64,000 nucleotides of DNA from Phaeodactylum tricornutum CCAP 1055/1 (GCF_000150955.2 NC_011686.1:62001-126000); one strand, 5' to 3'. Positions 1 through 11,499 are shown, counted from the stretch's first letter. The notes: generated by a model not told the origin, from the sequence alone. A program made the numbers and translations.

Positions 1-2900
1 CCAATGTTATCGACGTGCTCTAGCGTCAACGTCGATCCTCGGTAGGCGGCGTCTACGAGCGCGTGTAAGGAAGGGCAGCAGGAGCCAGGAAAGATTATGG
101 TGTTGATAAAGTCGGTCGAACGTAAATAGTTCTCATATCGTTCTTCTGGTGTCGTAATAGCCTCCATAACAAGGACGCCGTCACGACACAGGACCTGTTC
201 GACGGCCCAGAAGAATTCTACCAAATGACCGTGTCCAACAGCTTCAATCATTTCGCAGCTCAGCACACGGTCAAACATACCGCAGTTGCTCTTGCGCGCG
301 CAAAAGGTCCGATAATCCACGACTTCGAACGTAATGAGGGACTCAATACCTTCTTCTTTGACGCGCTTTTCGGCAAGTGCTTTTTGCTCCACTGAAAGCG
401 TTATACCAGTCACTTTGCATCCGTACTTTTTGGCGGCATGAATAGACAATCCGCCCCAACCAAAGCCAATGTCCAGGACCGTTTGTCCGGGCTGAATCTG
501 GGCACGATCCAACAGTGTATCCAACTTACGCCACTGTGCTTCTTCGAGGGACCCGCGAAAGACGAGTCCAGAGTGCGGGCGTGGAGCAGGCACGGCATCG
601 TAAATCGCCGACGAATACATAAGTGTCTCCTTGTCCAAGAAAGTCTTGAATAGATCGTTGGAAAGATCGTAGTGCGCGTGGATGTTTTTTAGGCTACCCC
701 CTCGTTCGGAATTGTCCATTGTCAATTTGTAGCGAAGGTAATTGACGAAGGAACCCATCTGAGCCAATACCAATCCCGATGCGTTGGACAACGCGTTGGC
801 GTACTTGTGCCCCCGACCCGCTCGACGAGGTATGTGTGCTTTTGCAGCATTGTCATCACGGTTCCCGATCAGCAGCAAAAAGAGACGGGTCAAGCCAATC
901 GGATCACCCAGAGTGATGGTTGCTTCCTCGGACGCATGTTCCGGGCGAATGACAGGATGGTAGGATGACGTCTTTTCGAGAGGCTCCACAATGAAATGCC
1001 CAGCCATGTACGATCGTGCGAGACCCAGGTCGTATTCGGTCGCCAGTTTGACAAAGAACCATGGATCAAATACGCGAATTGTCACGTCACTAGTGTCACA
1101 GCCACACGGTGTGCCGTCGCCAAAGCTAACCACGGATCCATCGTTAAACTTCAGACGCAAGCGACCCATTTGGACGGCCTGCTTCATGAAATAAAAGGAA
1201 AGTTGTCGGCAGATTGCGACGGGCAAATCGTACGTGACACGTTGGTACAGGGCTTGCCACAAGGTCATTCGGGTGTGATTGCTCGAGAGATCCGGTGGTG
1301 GCAAGATGAGTGCATCTGGTGTACTAGGAGTCTCGTCAGTAGCCCGCGCCTCCGTCACCCACGGTAAGGGAACAGCGGACATGGCCGTGGCGACTCGAAA
1401 TCCATCGCGACATCCGTCTTCGTGAAACCCGTACCCGGACCAGGCACCACAAAACCAGAGACCGTCCTTTCCCTGGAGAGCGCCGAGTTTTTCTCTGGCT
1501 TGGAGCGTCTTACTGTTGAACTGAGGGTGTGCGAGAATGACCCGCTGGTGCGTCAAGGCTGGTTCCGGCGCGTGGTGGGGATTGAGTGATACGAAAATGT
1601 CGCGGTCCGTTTCAAGATTTTGCAGCCGATTCAACCAGTAGGTCACAAAGACTGCCTTCATGCGACCGTGGATGCCTTCCAGCGTAGGCTGTGCTGGTAC
1701 TGCTGTTTTTTCGTGGAATGAATCTTGGTCTTCGGGTAGTGCAGAGTGTGCAACGTTACCAAATCCCGATTCGGCACCTTCAAAGGCTTCGCCTTTTTTG
1801 CTACTGGTGGAATGGAAGGGTAGCATGTGTTGACTGCGTCCGAGACAATTCCAGGACGCCCATGCGTGACGACGTTTCGGCATGAGTGACGGATCAGAAT
1901 GGACGTACACAACGTTGTCGGCGTATTCAATCTGTGCCAAAAGTTGGAGGAGAAGCTGGTGATCTTGGTGCTCCTTATTGGTGGGATTGTTGCTCACACT
2001 AGTGCTGCGTTGCAGAATGTCGTGGGCCGTGGGTGGATGACAGGCAAAGACTACTTGATCAAACACGCCGAGGGAGACTTCGGTGGCTGATCCGTGCTCG
2101 CCGTCCTCTTTCCGCAAAGTAACGAGACGGTAGGTTTGGTCCTCTAGTTTTTCCACCTTGTGAACGGGCGTGTCCAAATGGACCGCTTCGAAGCCGAGAA
2201 TACTCTGTACCAGGTTGGTGTACTGCTGCGACCTTCCGGCGACCGTCTTCCACTGCGGTCGATCGAACAGTTGGAGCATTTTGTGATTGCACAAGAATCC
2301 AATGAGCTGGGCGGCGGGGAATCGCAAGACGTCCTCCATACTGGCACTCCATAGCGCCGCCATCATGGGAAATACGTAGAATTTGGCAAATTCTGTTGAA
2401 TATCCGTGTTCGCGGAGATACTGTGCCGTGGTGACGTGTTTGCGGGGATCGTCGTCGGTGAGGAGCAGAATATTGGCGGCTTGCTGATTGAAACGGATCA
2501 TGTCCTTGAGGAAACGGTAGAACGGGGGGCTAACGAGCTGTCGGCGATTCGCAAAGAGACCGTCGAGTCCGTCGGAACTCCATTCGACCGTGTCACCCCC
2601 GTCGAGGCTGACGGAAAGACTCATATCCGAGTCTTCCTGTGTCACACCCAACGTCCGGAACCACTCCACCATGTTGGGATAATTGGTTTCGTTGTACACC
2701 ATAAAGCCAATATCCACGTCGACCCCGTCCACGTTGGTTGTGTAGGCGTGCCCGCCGAGACGGGATTCCGCTTCGAAGAGTTGGACGTGTGCACCGGTGT
2801 TGACGGACAAGTGCCAAGCAGCGGACAATCCCGCTACTCCGCCACCGACAATGGCGACTTTCTGGTCGGTCAAGGCGGAAGGTGCTGCGTGCTCTACCAT
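1..2900 (-). CDS. FAD amine oxidase / cyclopropane-fatty-acyl-phospholipid synthase fusion (3' end outside window)
   Basis: The frame is open from ATG at 2900 (context GCCAACATGG) to the left edge, 966 codons without a stop, so the C-terminus is missing. Residues about 14-30 read KVAIVGGGVAGLSAAWHL, a Rossmann dinucleotide-binding loop, followed by ESRLGGHAYT; near residue 480 WFCGAWSGYGFHEDG closes an amine-oxidase-type FAD domain. From about residue 560 the chain is a CFA synthase (CMAS family): YDLSNDLFKTFLD, then VLDIGFGWGGLSIHAAKKYG at about 807-826, the S-adenosylmethionine loop. Such enzymes methylenate unsaturated acyl chains of phospholipids; the same FAD-CFAS fusion is known from plants and some bacteria. 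No intron is needed: the frame was checked at the FAD end, the junction and the SAM motif. It is divergent from the desaturase at 3956. The family is clear; the actual product (cyclopropane or methyl-branched lipid) is not. Confidence 0.9.
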   Translation of the reverse strand, partial: MVEHAAPSALTDQKVAIVGGGVAGLSAAWHLSVNTGAHVQLFEAESRLGGHAYTTNVDGVDVDIGFMVYNETNYPNMVEWFRTLGVTQEDSDMSLSVSLDGGDTVEWSSDGLDGLFANRRQLVSPPFYRFLKDMIRFNQQAANILLLTDDDPRKHVTTAQYLREHGYSTEFAKFYVFPMMAALWSASMEDVLRFPAAQLIGFLCNHKMLQLFDRPQWKTVAGRSQQYTNLVQSILGFEAVHLDTPVHKVEKLEDQTYRLVTLRKEDGEHGSATEVSLGVFDQVVFACHPPTAHDILQRSTSVSNNPTNKEHQDHQLLLQLLAQIEYADNVVYVHSDPSLMPKRRHAWASWNCLGRSQHMLPFHSTSSKKGEAFEGAESGFGNVAHSALPEDQDSFHEKTAVPAQPTLEGIHGRMKAVFVTYWLNRLQNLETDRDIFVSLNPHHAPEPALTHQRVILAHPQFNSKTLQAREKLGALQGKDGLWFCGAWSGYGFHEDGCRDGFRVATAMSAVPLPWVTEARATDETPSTPDALILPPPDLSSNHTRMTLWQALYQRVTYDLPVAICRQLSFYFMKQAVQMGRLRLKFNDGSVVSFGDGTPCGCDTSDVTIRVFDPWFFVKLATEYDLGLARSYMAGHFIVEPLEKTSSYHPVIRPEHASEEATITLGDPIGLTRLFLLLIGNRDDNAAKAHIPRRAGRGHKYANALSNASGLVLAQMGSFVNYLRYKLTMDNSERGGSLKNIHAHYDLSNDLFKTFLDKETLMYSSAIYDAVPAPRPHSGLVFRGSLEEAQWRKLDTLLDRAQIQPGQTVLDIGFGWGGLSIHAAKKYGCKVTGITLSVEQKALAEKRVKEEGIESLITFEVVDYRTFCARKSNCGMFDRVLSCEMIEAVGHGHLVEFFWAVEQVLCRDGVLVMEAITTPEERYENYLRSTDFINTIIFPGSCCPSLHALVDAAYRGSTLTLEHVDNI

Positions 2901-3955
2901 GTTGGCCGTAGAGTGCCTGCCTTGTCTGAATGGTTACACAATCGAGAGTGACAACCGAAAGACTGGGTGTTGTTAAATACAATGGACAAGGATTGGCTGT
3001 TACAGCGAGTCCTTGAAGATGTACGAAAGGAAGCAACAACGATTCGGTCGATCGATCGAATCGATGTGTGGATGGAGGATCAGATTCCCGGATCCGTTGG
3101 TTTACTCGATGATGTGGTGGAGGCGCACCAGAAGACAGGCAAGGAGGAAATCTACCCTACGCTACGGGGCACTCTTCCCGTGTTCTCGGAAGGGTTTCGG
3201 TACTGTTTCCAAAATATAATCATACTCGAAACGCTTCCGTGACATTTACGATGAAGGAATTTTACAAGAATGTCGGAACCGAATTCCTAGTTGTTCGTTG
3301 GCAATCGTGTCTGTTTCGGGGATAGATTTCGTTTTCTCCCACACAAAATGAGTCAGAGTATGCCGTCAATTATAAGTGCAAATGTCCCGACTACTATTCT
3401 GGCTTTGTCTCTCCTCCGGGAAAAAGATCCCGTGATCGTCCGTCACAGCCACCCATGGAACAACAGATGTGTCAAGGACAGACCGAAAACCCTGCCGATG
3501 CCTATTGTTTGCCTCGTCGTCGAAGGGATCACCCCAACCAAAATCCGTCACCGACCGCAATTCTTCAGAATCCTCGGGGTTCCCCCCACGGAATCTCAAA
3601 ACCACATTTTCTAGATTGACTCACACACTCACTATTCCTTCCTGCGATATCACTCGTTCCTTCTCCTTGCACTATTCCAAAAACGTACACGACACATTAC
3701 TCGATTCGTTTTGGTTGTCATACCTACTTGCAGATCTTGAACGTTCCCCTTCCACACGACAATTGAACACCCACCGAAACGACTCGGTCGATCCATTGAA
3801 GGACTCGCCGTTCTGGATTGCCGATTCCGGGTACGCGAATTGGAAAGAATCCAATCTCGAGTTACGGTTCGTTCCACCACTGGCCATTTCCCCCTTGGAT
3901 TGGCACTGATTCATCCCAACGTATCTACCTGTATGCATCCGAGTCACACAACACC
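2901..3955. other. Intergenic region between divergent genes
   Basis: About 1 kb between the CFA-synthase fusion (minus) and the desaturase (plus), so it should hold both promoters. Short open frames here lack good start contexts and resemble no family I know. I see no recognisable regulatory motif. Confidence 0.5.
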
Positions 3956-6163
3956 ATGAAGAAGTCACTACCAAAGACACCGTCCTCGTCCCCGTTGGCT
4001 TTTTATTCTTCCGCTCTGCAGACGCCCGACACGCCGGAGAAGCCGCAACGTTCCAAACTAGTACAAGCGACCACGACCAAAACTGCCACCGAAAGTCTCC
4101 TGTCCCGTCACAACACGACATCACGCAAATCTCTGTACGTACTGACCTCCGTTTGGCTCAGTCTGTGCGCCGGTCTCGTACTCAAGCATCAGCAACTTTT
4201 GGCCGTCTTTTTCGCCTTTTGTGCAAGCTTTGCCTGGGCAGCGATCCTTTCCACACGAACGCGGTGGACCACAAATCATCGGGCCCACGAACGCCATTTC
4301 TCCGTTGCAAAAACTGTCGATTCGTCAACCCTTACCGATTCGAATGCTTCCGCCACGTTCCACACGCAAACCAAACACTGGGTGGGATTGGCTGTATGTC
4401 TGGCCGCCCTGCTTTGCTGCTACAGTGGAAGCGCTACGATTGATCGCGACAACGCATCAAACACTCTTGGAGAGACTGCAATAACAACAACTACTACTCT
4501 GGGATGCTCACCGGAATATTTGGCACTTTCTCTCGTCGCCGGATACTTGGCCTTTGATCACTGGTTCTCCGCGCTCTTTTGTCAACCACCGCCGCCATCC
4601 AAGCTGGCGATTGTGGAAGATGCTTGCACCCTTACCTTCGTCCTCATTGTACTCGTACTCTGGGGGCCCAATCTTCATCGACAACAGCAAGGAACAAATG
4701 TCTACGCACAGCCATCGTATCAAGCACTCATTCTCGCCTGGCTCGGCTACAAGAGTTTCCGCCTCGCCTTTTCTATGCGCGTAACGTCGACAATGGCAAG
4801 GATGGCTACGACTACCCCGAGCCAGTCCAAGACACTCGACCCATTGCTATTGTGGATGATTCACGGAAACTACTATGACCTCCACACGTATGTATCGCGG
4901 CATCCCGGTGGAAAGGAAGCTATTCTGTTGGGACGCGGTCGCGACTGCACCGCCTTGTTCGAATCCTACCATCCCTTCACTTCGCAGCACCGTCGTGTAT
5001 TGGAAAAACATCGAGTGACAATTGACACCTCGTTTTGCAGCAAACAGCAAGACAGAAAAGTATCGAAACAAACAGTTTCATCCAGCGAACAAGCCAGTGA
5101 CGTCTTTTACAACATGTTGTGTCAGCGCGTCGCGCACGCACTGCAATCTCAAGGAGTGGATCCGATCCGTGATCGAGGTGCCACATGGACACGCAGTATC
5201 TACTACGTCTTTCTGTTCGCCGCATTGCTAGCTAGCGGATACGCTCACTGCACGGGAAGCCTACTCGGTAGCCTTCTCTTTGGTGTGGCTGGTTGGTTTA
5301 TTGGTGCTTTGGGACACGATGGCGGCCACTTTGCTGTCTCTCGCCGAGCCTGGCTCAACGATTTTTCCGTCTGGGGTATTTCCTGGTTGTGCAATCCTAT
5401 CATGTGGCAACACCAGCACACGTACGCGCACCATAGTTTCACCAACGAATTTGATCACGATCCGGATTTGCACCACTTCACAACCTTTCTCCGAGTACAT
5501 CGCAAGTTTCAGCAAAACTGTATTTATCGCAACCAAGCCAACTGGGTGTACGTGTTTTGGGCCTATACCTTTGTTACCTTTGGCGCATGCTTTTGGATTC
5601 CATGGGGCGTGTTGCGGGAGCAGACCTTGTACGGACTCGTCGATTGGACGGATCGGAAGCGTCCGTCACGGACGGCGGCCTTTGTGTTCCACTTGGTAAC
5701 CTACTTTGGTCTCGTCATGGTGCTCCCCTTTTGGACGCACGGAACTTGGTACAAGGCGTGTTTGGGTGTCATCTTGCACATGACCACCTCGGGCTTGATC
5801 TTTGCCTTTTTCTCGCAAATCAATCACATCAACGAACTATCGTTGGACGAAAAGGTCGTGAAACTGCACCGATCCACGTTGGATCCTACCGTGCGCGATT
5901 CGTGGGCCGTAGCGCAGGTGGAAGCCTCCAACAATTTTTGCACCGACTCGGCATTTTGGCATCTGTTCTCCAACGGACTTAATTTGCAAATTGAACACCA
6001 TCTGTTTCCGGGAATCAACCATTGCCACTTGCATCACATCGCGCCGGTCGTCCGCGAAACCTGCAATGAGTACGGTGTGCGGTACAAGTCGTACGATAGT
6101 TGGTCCGATATAATGCGAGCAATGTTGAAGTGGCTCGACCAATTGTCGGTTGGTCTGGACTGA
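3956..6163 (+). CDS. Cytochrome b5-type front-end fatty acid desaturase with long membrane extension
   Basis: Inserts a double bond between an existing one and the carboxyl end of a polyunsaturated acyl chain, normally at the ER. From ATG 3956 (context ACACCATGAAG; the frame is open upstream to an ATG at 3818) the protein has 735 residues. A haem-binding HPGG of a fused cytochrome b5 domain lies at 316-319. The three histidine boxes are HDGGH (454-458), HTYAHH (488-493) and QIEHH (678-682); Gln in the third box is the mark of front-end (delta-4/5/6) desaturases. Family members are usually 440-550 residues with b5 at the very N-terminus. Here about 300 residues precede it, with around five hydrophobic stretches (about 59-98, 142-162, 182-206, 221-237, 256-274) that I cannot assign. 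Regiospecificity cannot be read from sequence; delta-4 or delta-5 are both possible. No introns are required. Confidence 0.93.
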   Translation: MKKSLPKTPSSSPLAFYSSALQTPDTPEKPQRSKLVQATTTKTATESLLSRHNTTSRKSLYVLTSVWLSLCAGLVLKHQQLLAVFFAFCASFAWAAILSTRTRWTTNHRAHERHFSVAKTVDSSTLTDSNASATFHTQTKHWVGLAVCLAALLCCYSGSATIDRDNASNTLGETAITTTTTLGCSPEYLALSLVAGYLAFDHWFSALFCQPPPPSKLAIVEDACTLTFVLIVLVLWGPNLHRQQQGTNVYAQPSYQALILAWLGYKSFRLAFSMRVTSTMARMATTTPSQSKTLDPLLLWMIHGNYYDLHTYVSRHPGGKEAILLGRGRDCTALFESYHPFTSQHRRVLEKHRVTIDTSFCSKQQDRKVSKQTVSSSEQASDVFYNMLCQRVAHALQSQGVDPIRDRGATWTRSIYYVFLFAALLASGYAHCTGSLLGSLLFGVAGWFIGALGHDGGHFAVSRRAWLNDFSVWGISWLCNPIMWQHQHTYAHHSFTNEFDHDPDLHHFTTFLRVHRKFQQNCIYRNQANWVYVFWAYTFVTFGACFWIPWGVLREQTLYGLVDWTDRKRPSRTAAFVFHLVTYFGLVMVLPFWTHGTWYKACLGVILHMTTSGLIFAFFSQINHINELSLDEKVVKLHRSTLDPTVRDSWAVAQVEASNNFCTDSAFWHLFSNGLNLQIEHHLFPGINHCHLHHIAPVVRETCNEYGVRYKSYDSWSDIMRAMLKWLDQLSVGLD

Positions 6164-6542
6164 GCTTGAGTCGGAAAGGCTAGCAACGAATGATATCTGT
6201 TTAGAAAACGAAGCGCGGCATTTGTACTTTTTCCCCGCCCGCTGCAACGACGAGACTGTCAGGACCCAATTGTGATGGTGAAAAAACCCAGCTTATAAAG
6301 TTTAGTAGTGCACAAAGTATGAACACAGATATCTGGTAGGTGGCCCGTTCGTGTCAACAAGATCCTGTAGTTGCCTTAAAAAGCGTCTACTTTTTGTCTG
6401 GCGTGGAGGTTGTACCGGTACTGTAACAGGAATTGCCACCAGGAACATGGGTGGGCTCCAAACTGCACTTCTCCAGGCGTGGTGAGATCGGAACTCGCCG
6501 ATTGCCGTTCACCGAGAATTGATGGCTGCTGCGCCGTCGTTC

Positions 6543-7475
6543 TCAGCGGTAGCAGTAGCGTTTGGACTTGGCTTCATTTTCGGCTGCAGTTTCGACTTCT
6601 TGGACTGTGACAGTTTCGAGAACTCCGGCTTTATCAACATCTGTAGTTCCGCCGTTCCGGTCTACGCTTTCGTCGCTGGCAGTATCTTGATCGACGGAGG
6701 AAGCGACCTCTGTGGACATTGCTTCGTTGTGCGTAATCGTTTCCTCGTACGCTAGAGTGTCGTCATTGGGTGCGTCTCCATCGGTATTTTTACATTGTTC
6801 ATTGCGTGTGGTCTCATTGTTGACCGTAGCTGTATCGTTGCCGACGGTGATTCCGCCGTGGTTGTCAGTGGCTTCCTCGTGCACTGTAACTTGTTCCTCG
6901 TCCAACAGTGCGGCAGAGGAAACTTCGGTGCGTACACGTTCGTCGGTGACAGTAATGTCGTTGTAGTTGGCTGTACTGTTATCGTCCGTGTGCGATGCGA
7001 TGACGCCCTGGGTACCTACGGCTTGCACGTTGACAGCCACTTGTTCCTCCTCCAAAACTACGCCATTGGGTTCTGTAACGGGATGAATTGGCGTCTGGTT
7101 CGACTCTCTCGGATCTGACGGTACGTGTGGTAAGGATGGCGTTGAGGTCGGTTCCAACACGGACGGTTGAAAACTGTTCGGAATTGATACAGGCAAGAGT
7201 TGTTCCCTGGACAATTCGACGATATTTTTCTCGTCCACATTGATTGAATGGGATGCGTTCGTAGTTTCCGTGACGGACCGCCGTTGTCGTTGTCGGAGTA
7301 GACTAGGAGGATCCGCCCAGGCCCACCGGGCCAAACGTCGCTGCGCATCCCAGGCCGCCTCGACTTCGCGTCGCACGTCGCGATTCAGGACTCGTTGCAG
7401 ACGCGCAATCTCGATCGTCCCGGACGGCATCGTTTGCTCCGGTTCCAGCGGAGAACTCCGATCGCCGTGACTCAT
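6543..7475 (-). CDS. Hypothetical acidic, low-complexity protein
   Basis: Single open frame of 310 codons from ATG 7475 to a stop at 6543. Residues about 20-70 are helical and Arg/Trp rich (REVEAAWDAQRRLARWAWAD). The rest is rich in Glu, Asp, Thr, Val and Asn with very little hydrophobic core, so probably disordered. Two degenerate copies of a segment of roughly 60 residues can be seen, one starting LEEEQVAVNVQA and one LDEEQVTVHEEA, each followed by a Gly-Ile and a Thr/Asn-rich stretch. I recognise no domain. It is convergent with the desaturase (380-bp spacer) and lies just outside the retrotransposon. An internal bias could make this a chance frame, but 310 codons with a good ATG argues for a gene. 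Confidence 0.6.
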   Translation of the reverse strand: MSHGDRSSPLEPEQTMPSGTIEIARLQRVLNRDVRREVEAAWDAQRRLARWAWADPPSLLRQRQRRSVTETTNASHSINVDEKNIVELSREQLLPVSIPNSFQPSVLEPTSTPSLPHVPSDPRESNQTPIHPVTEPNGVVLEEEQVAVNVQAVGTQGVIASHTDDNSTANYNDITVTDERVRTEVSSAALLDEEQVTVHEEATDNHGGITVGNDTATVNNETTRNEQCKNTDGDAPNDDTLAYEETITHNEAMSTEVASSVDQDTASDESVDRNGGTTDVDKAGVLETVTVQEVETAAENEAKSKRYCYR

Positions 7476-7646
7476 GGACGGATGCCGTCGTGACGTGGGA
7501 CGTGCCTGGATCCAATCGGCTCACTGTAAAATAATTTGGTTGGTTGGTTGGTCACGTTCGTGCCGCTAGCGATAGGTGTCCGTCCCCCCTTTGGAACACG
7601 GTCGTCACGGTTGACAGTGAATGTCGTTACTGCACAAGGATAGATT

Positions 7647-7807
7647 TAGAAAACTGCAACGATAACGGGCGAGAATTGTCTAAGGAACCGAAAGGATCCT
7701 GCATACTTTCGTAGACGATCAAAGGCGTAAAAACATAAGATTATAGACTTGTCAGATAGACTTTGGGATATGAACCCTCATGTACCGCTTGACGTAGGGG
7801 TTTTCTA
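7647..7807 (-). repeat. 3' LTR of the Copia element
   Basis: 161 bp, begins TAGAAAAC and ends GTTTTCTA, a perfect 8-bp terminal inverted repeat rather than the usual TG...CA. It differs from the other LTR at two positions near its left end. A very short purine run (GTGTGGGA on the minus strand) directly inside it could be the polypurine tract. Confidence 0.9.
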
Positions 7808-8009
7808 GTCCCACACATTGAAACCATAAACATAGACATGGACATGGAGAGATGTGTCCCCTCAAAACCACTATGGGAAAAAATAGGGATCCACAACTTG
7901 TAAAATAAAAACTTTGACACTGCATGCAATGACACGTAGTACTGCAAATGCAATTTGTTCCGATACTGTTTTCATCGAAACGGGAAAGTCGGCAAACCCT
8001 TCTTCACTT

Positions 8010-8700
8010 GAATCAATATAAAATTTGACGCATAAGATTCTGTCGTACTGGAGCTGACTGAACCTTTGTTAGCGCATTGGCTAAGTTTGTTTCCGACGGC
8101 TCATAAGCAATCTTGATAACTCCCATCGCGACATTCTCTCGTACAAAGTGATATGCAATAGCATTACTCTTCTTCTTCTTCAACATTGATTCCGGCGCTG
8201 TAGTATTGTGTACCACCGACATATTGTCGCACAAAACTCTAGCCGGACCATCAATCGGAGTTCCCATCATCCGTAACTTATACCTTAAACCCTGAATCAT
8301 CTCCGTAGCAATCTTTAATGCAACAAACTCACTTCCAAACGAAGATGTTTCAACTGAATTCTGACGCTTCGAAAACCACATAATCGGAGAATGATTGAGA
8401 TATATCAAAACACCTGTTTGTGAACAACGAGTGACTTTGTCTCCAGCATGGTCAGCGTCAACAAAAGCAGTAATCTCCACAGCCCTACCACGTGGCTTTG
8501 GAGCATTCGGCGGAATAGGTTCCTTCACATTACCATAAAAATCCGTCCAATCTGCACCATCTATAAAATGGTTCTCAATATCAGCATATGAATCATCAAA
8601 CACGAGTCGAGACCTGTTGTGAGATTTCAAATAAGCAAAAATATGAAGAACAGCACTCAAGTGTCCTTCTCGTGGCATCGCGAGAAATGATGAAAGCATA
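8010..8700 (-). other. RNase H region of the Copia element
   Basis: The translated minus strand shows ADHAGDKVTRCSQTGVLIYL, SSFGSEFVALKIATE and VLCDNMSVV, the pattern of the Copia-type RNase H that follows reverse transcriptase. It is part of the broken element. Confidence 0.8.
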
Positions 8701-8899
8701 GATACTTCACACATAATATCAATACAACCAATTTCAACTGCCCATCTCAAAACACCAATCTGAGACTGAAAATAGTTAGCATGCTCTGCATTCAACACAG
8801 GAGAAACATCAAGTTCTGGTGGATATTTTGTCGACATTGGCAATGACACTTTGTTAGGCAAACCTCTTTTGATTTCGCTCAAATCTTTCTCAACATTCG

Positions 8900-10030
8900 C
8901 GACAGCTTGTTTCACGTAATTCGTCGAACTCATAGACCATCGCGGTTTGTCTGGCTTATCGGGAAGTGAAAAGTGTCCAAGATTCGCTCCCAAATATGTC
9001 TCCGTTGTCTTAATCGATTCCGGTTTAAGCTTGAAATGTTTTCCGATAGTATCCAGGATACTTTTCGGATCATGACTGATACATAGGAAATCATCCATGT
9101 AAATAAGCACATACTCATAAAATTCGAGACCACCTTCATTCTGAAATGGTCTTAACCAAACATCTGGATCTGCAATACAAGAGGTAAGCGTCAATTCTTC
9201 CATTGTTGCAGCTAAGTGAGCATGCCAAGCAGCTCCACTTGACTTCAAACCATACAACACTCAAACAATAATTGCATAATGACTTTCCGTCAAATTCCCA
9301 AATTCTGGACCACATGTTGTATATACCTTTTCTCGAACTGCGGCATTCAAATATTCATTTTGTGCATCAGCACCAAGTATTTGCATCAAATCCAACACTG
9401 CAATAAGTAACGCAATTCGAACACTGTCCCTCGAAACAACGCTAGCATAAATAATTGAACTCGGCGGATCTGTAATGTGTCCCCCGGCGACAAATCTGGC
9501 TTTGCAAGTGAAGTCCATTTTGATATCAAAAATCATATGACAAGGTATCCAAGTGTAACCAACTGGTTTCGACGCACTGGGCTCAAGAACTTTGAACGCT
9601 GGCATAACGTTTTTCATTTCTTTTCTGATTGCATCCAACCATATAGAAGTGTTAGTATAACAATCAATTTCGAGAGCTTCCTTTACTGACTTTGGCATAC
9701 AAATACCAAATTTGTGAGTCCGTTTCAGGTATCTGGCCTTTACTGCTGAAATAATTCTCTCTCGTTTGCGTAATACGTCCGGTACCCACCAGGCAAAAGC
9801 TGGTTCATGGACTAACTTGTTTGCAACAACATATTTGACAACATCAACAGGATTTGATTCTTTCAGATCTTTCAAGGGAATCCATGTATTTGATCCATCT
9901 TTCCATTGAAGTAAAAGTTGCCAACCTTTTGTTGTTTGACGCATTTGTTTCACACCACATTTGTCTGTATAATACAGATTGTCAGCAGCAACCGCCAATC
10001 CTTCCTTCCGGTGATCAACAATTTCATCCA
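8900..10030 (-). other. Reverse transcriptase region of the Copia element
   Basis: Shows ARFVAGGHITDPP, then GADAQNEYLNA and YMDDFLCIS (the YxDD box), all characteristic of Ty1/Copia reverse transcriptase. It is a fossil part, approximate ends. Confidence 0.85.
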
Positions 10031-10199
10031 TTAAAAGATAACAACAACCCTTGTCATCAACCTTTGAATAAAGATGCTCAGCAATAACATTAGCTCCGTA
10101 TTCCTATACATTACCGTCTGGAAATTGAACTTCTAAGATATGAGTGTCCAAAACTGGATCAGGATTTGACCTCCCAATTGGATTACCATCTCAAGCTTT

Positions 10200-11070
10200 C
10201 TTTTGTCCAATTATTTGACCAGCACCAATATGATCATGTTTTGGTATTACAACCTCAGCATTGATATACTTGTTAAATGCTTTGTGATTGTACTTGTCTG
10301 CTTGTGGCATTGTTTCCTGGTCCCCTGAATAATTGTCCAAATACGTTTCGAACTCACTGGGTTCCACCTCGAAAACATGAGTATTCTTAACACAATCATC
10401 TTTGTTCATAACAAAACAAGCATTCTTCTCAAGACTCTCCTGAAGTAACTTCACCTGTTGAGAATTAAGATCACTTGTAGAATGTGGGGACTAAGTAGTT
10501 CGCGAAATAATTTGCGAATTTCTGCCAAGTATACAAGCACACAAGGCATCACCAATATTGTGAGCAGGTCCGAGCCAGCAACCAAGTTTCCGCTTATCCT
10601 CTGGAAAGTCAACTGGATCCAAATACCATACCCAATCATACCATGCAAACTTGCATAAGTGACTAATATCCGTTGTATCTCCCAATACTGCCGTATTCGG
10701 GACGTTGTCGTTCAACGCGAAAATATTATGCGCAATTGACGATTGAATCAAACATTGCAACTCCAAGCAAATATCACAATTGTACTGACGCTTGTGATTT
10801 CGACATAGCAGCATTTGTCATATGCTTCAATGCTTTAATTGCGGTTTCCGCTCGATTCAACCATGGTGAATATGGCTCAATCTCTTTAGCATGAGCTCCT
10901 GCAGCACGAACCTTTTGTCTGAACTCTCCTTGAACTAATTCTTTTGCACCATCTGAAATAATTTCAGCTGGAACTCCCTCACAATGAAACAACAAATCCA
11001 ACATATTGTGAGCCTGACCTTTCGACTTCATTGGGTAAGCACAAGTCCAGTCAACATTGTTCACATAAAT
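10200..11070 (-). other. Integrase core region of the Copia element
   Basis: Shows EIISDGAKELVQGEF and YSPWLNRAETAIKALKH, the second Asp and the Glu region of the DDE integrase core as seen in Copia elements. Lying upstream of reverse transcriptase, it fixes the family as Copia rather than Gypsy. Approximate ends. Confidence 0.8.
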
Positions 11071-11499
11071 TTGAGCACAAGAATTTCCTCGAGACGAGAC
11101 AACATTCGAAACATCGTATCCGTATTGTCAACTGGAATGACAGTTTTGAGTACCGGTTCGCGCGAAAAAGGCGAGCCTGTGGAAACTAATCTTGTGTGTT
11201 TGGCCACAAATCCCGACAAGGATGGTTTTGGACAGGCGCAATCCCAGCTGAGTATTCAGAAACATGATGTGACTGTTTCGGGACTCGATCGTTGCCATGC
11301 TAAGGAGCATGGTAACTATGATGAATGTGCCCACAGTGCCGTGTATAACACCATGGAGAATAGTGAAACGGACCACAATGGCACTTGGCAGATTGTGGGG
11401 CCAAATGGAAAGTGAACAGATTAGCTCTTTAGTTTAGAGTTTATAAATCTTAACAACAATTGTGTGAAAACCATATTTGTTAGTTTGTATCTCTTCATT

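Noticed and set aside
11111-11415. Plus-strand frame inside the Copia element
   Set aside because: Opposite strand to the element and no recognisable product; most likely a chance frame in decayed sequence.
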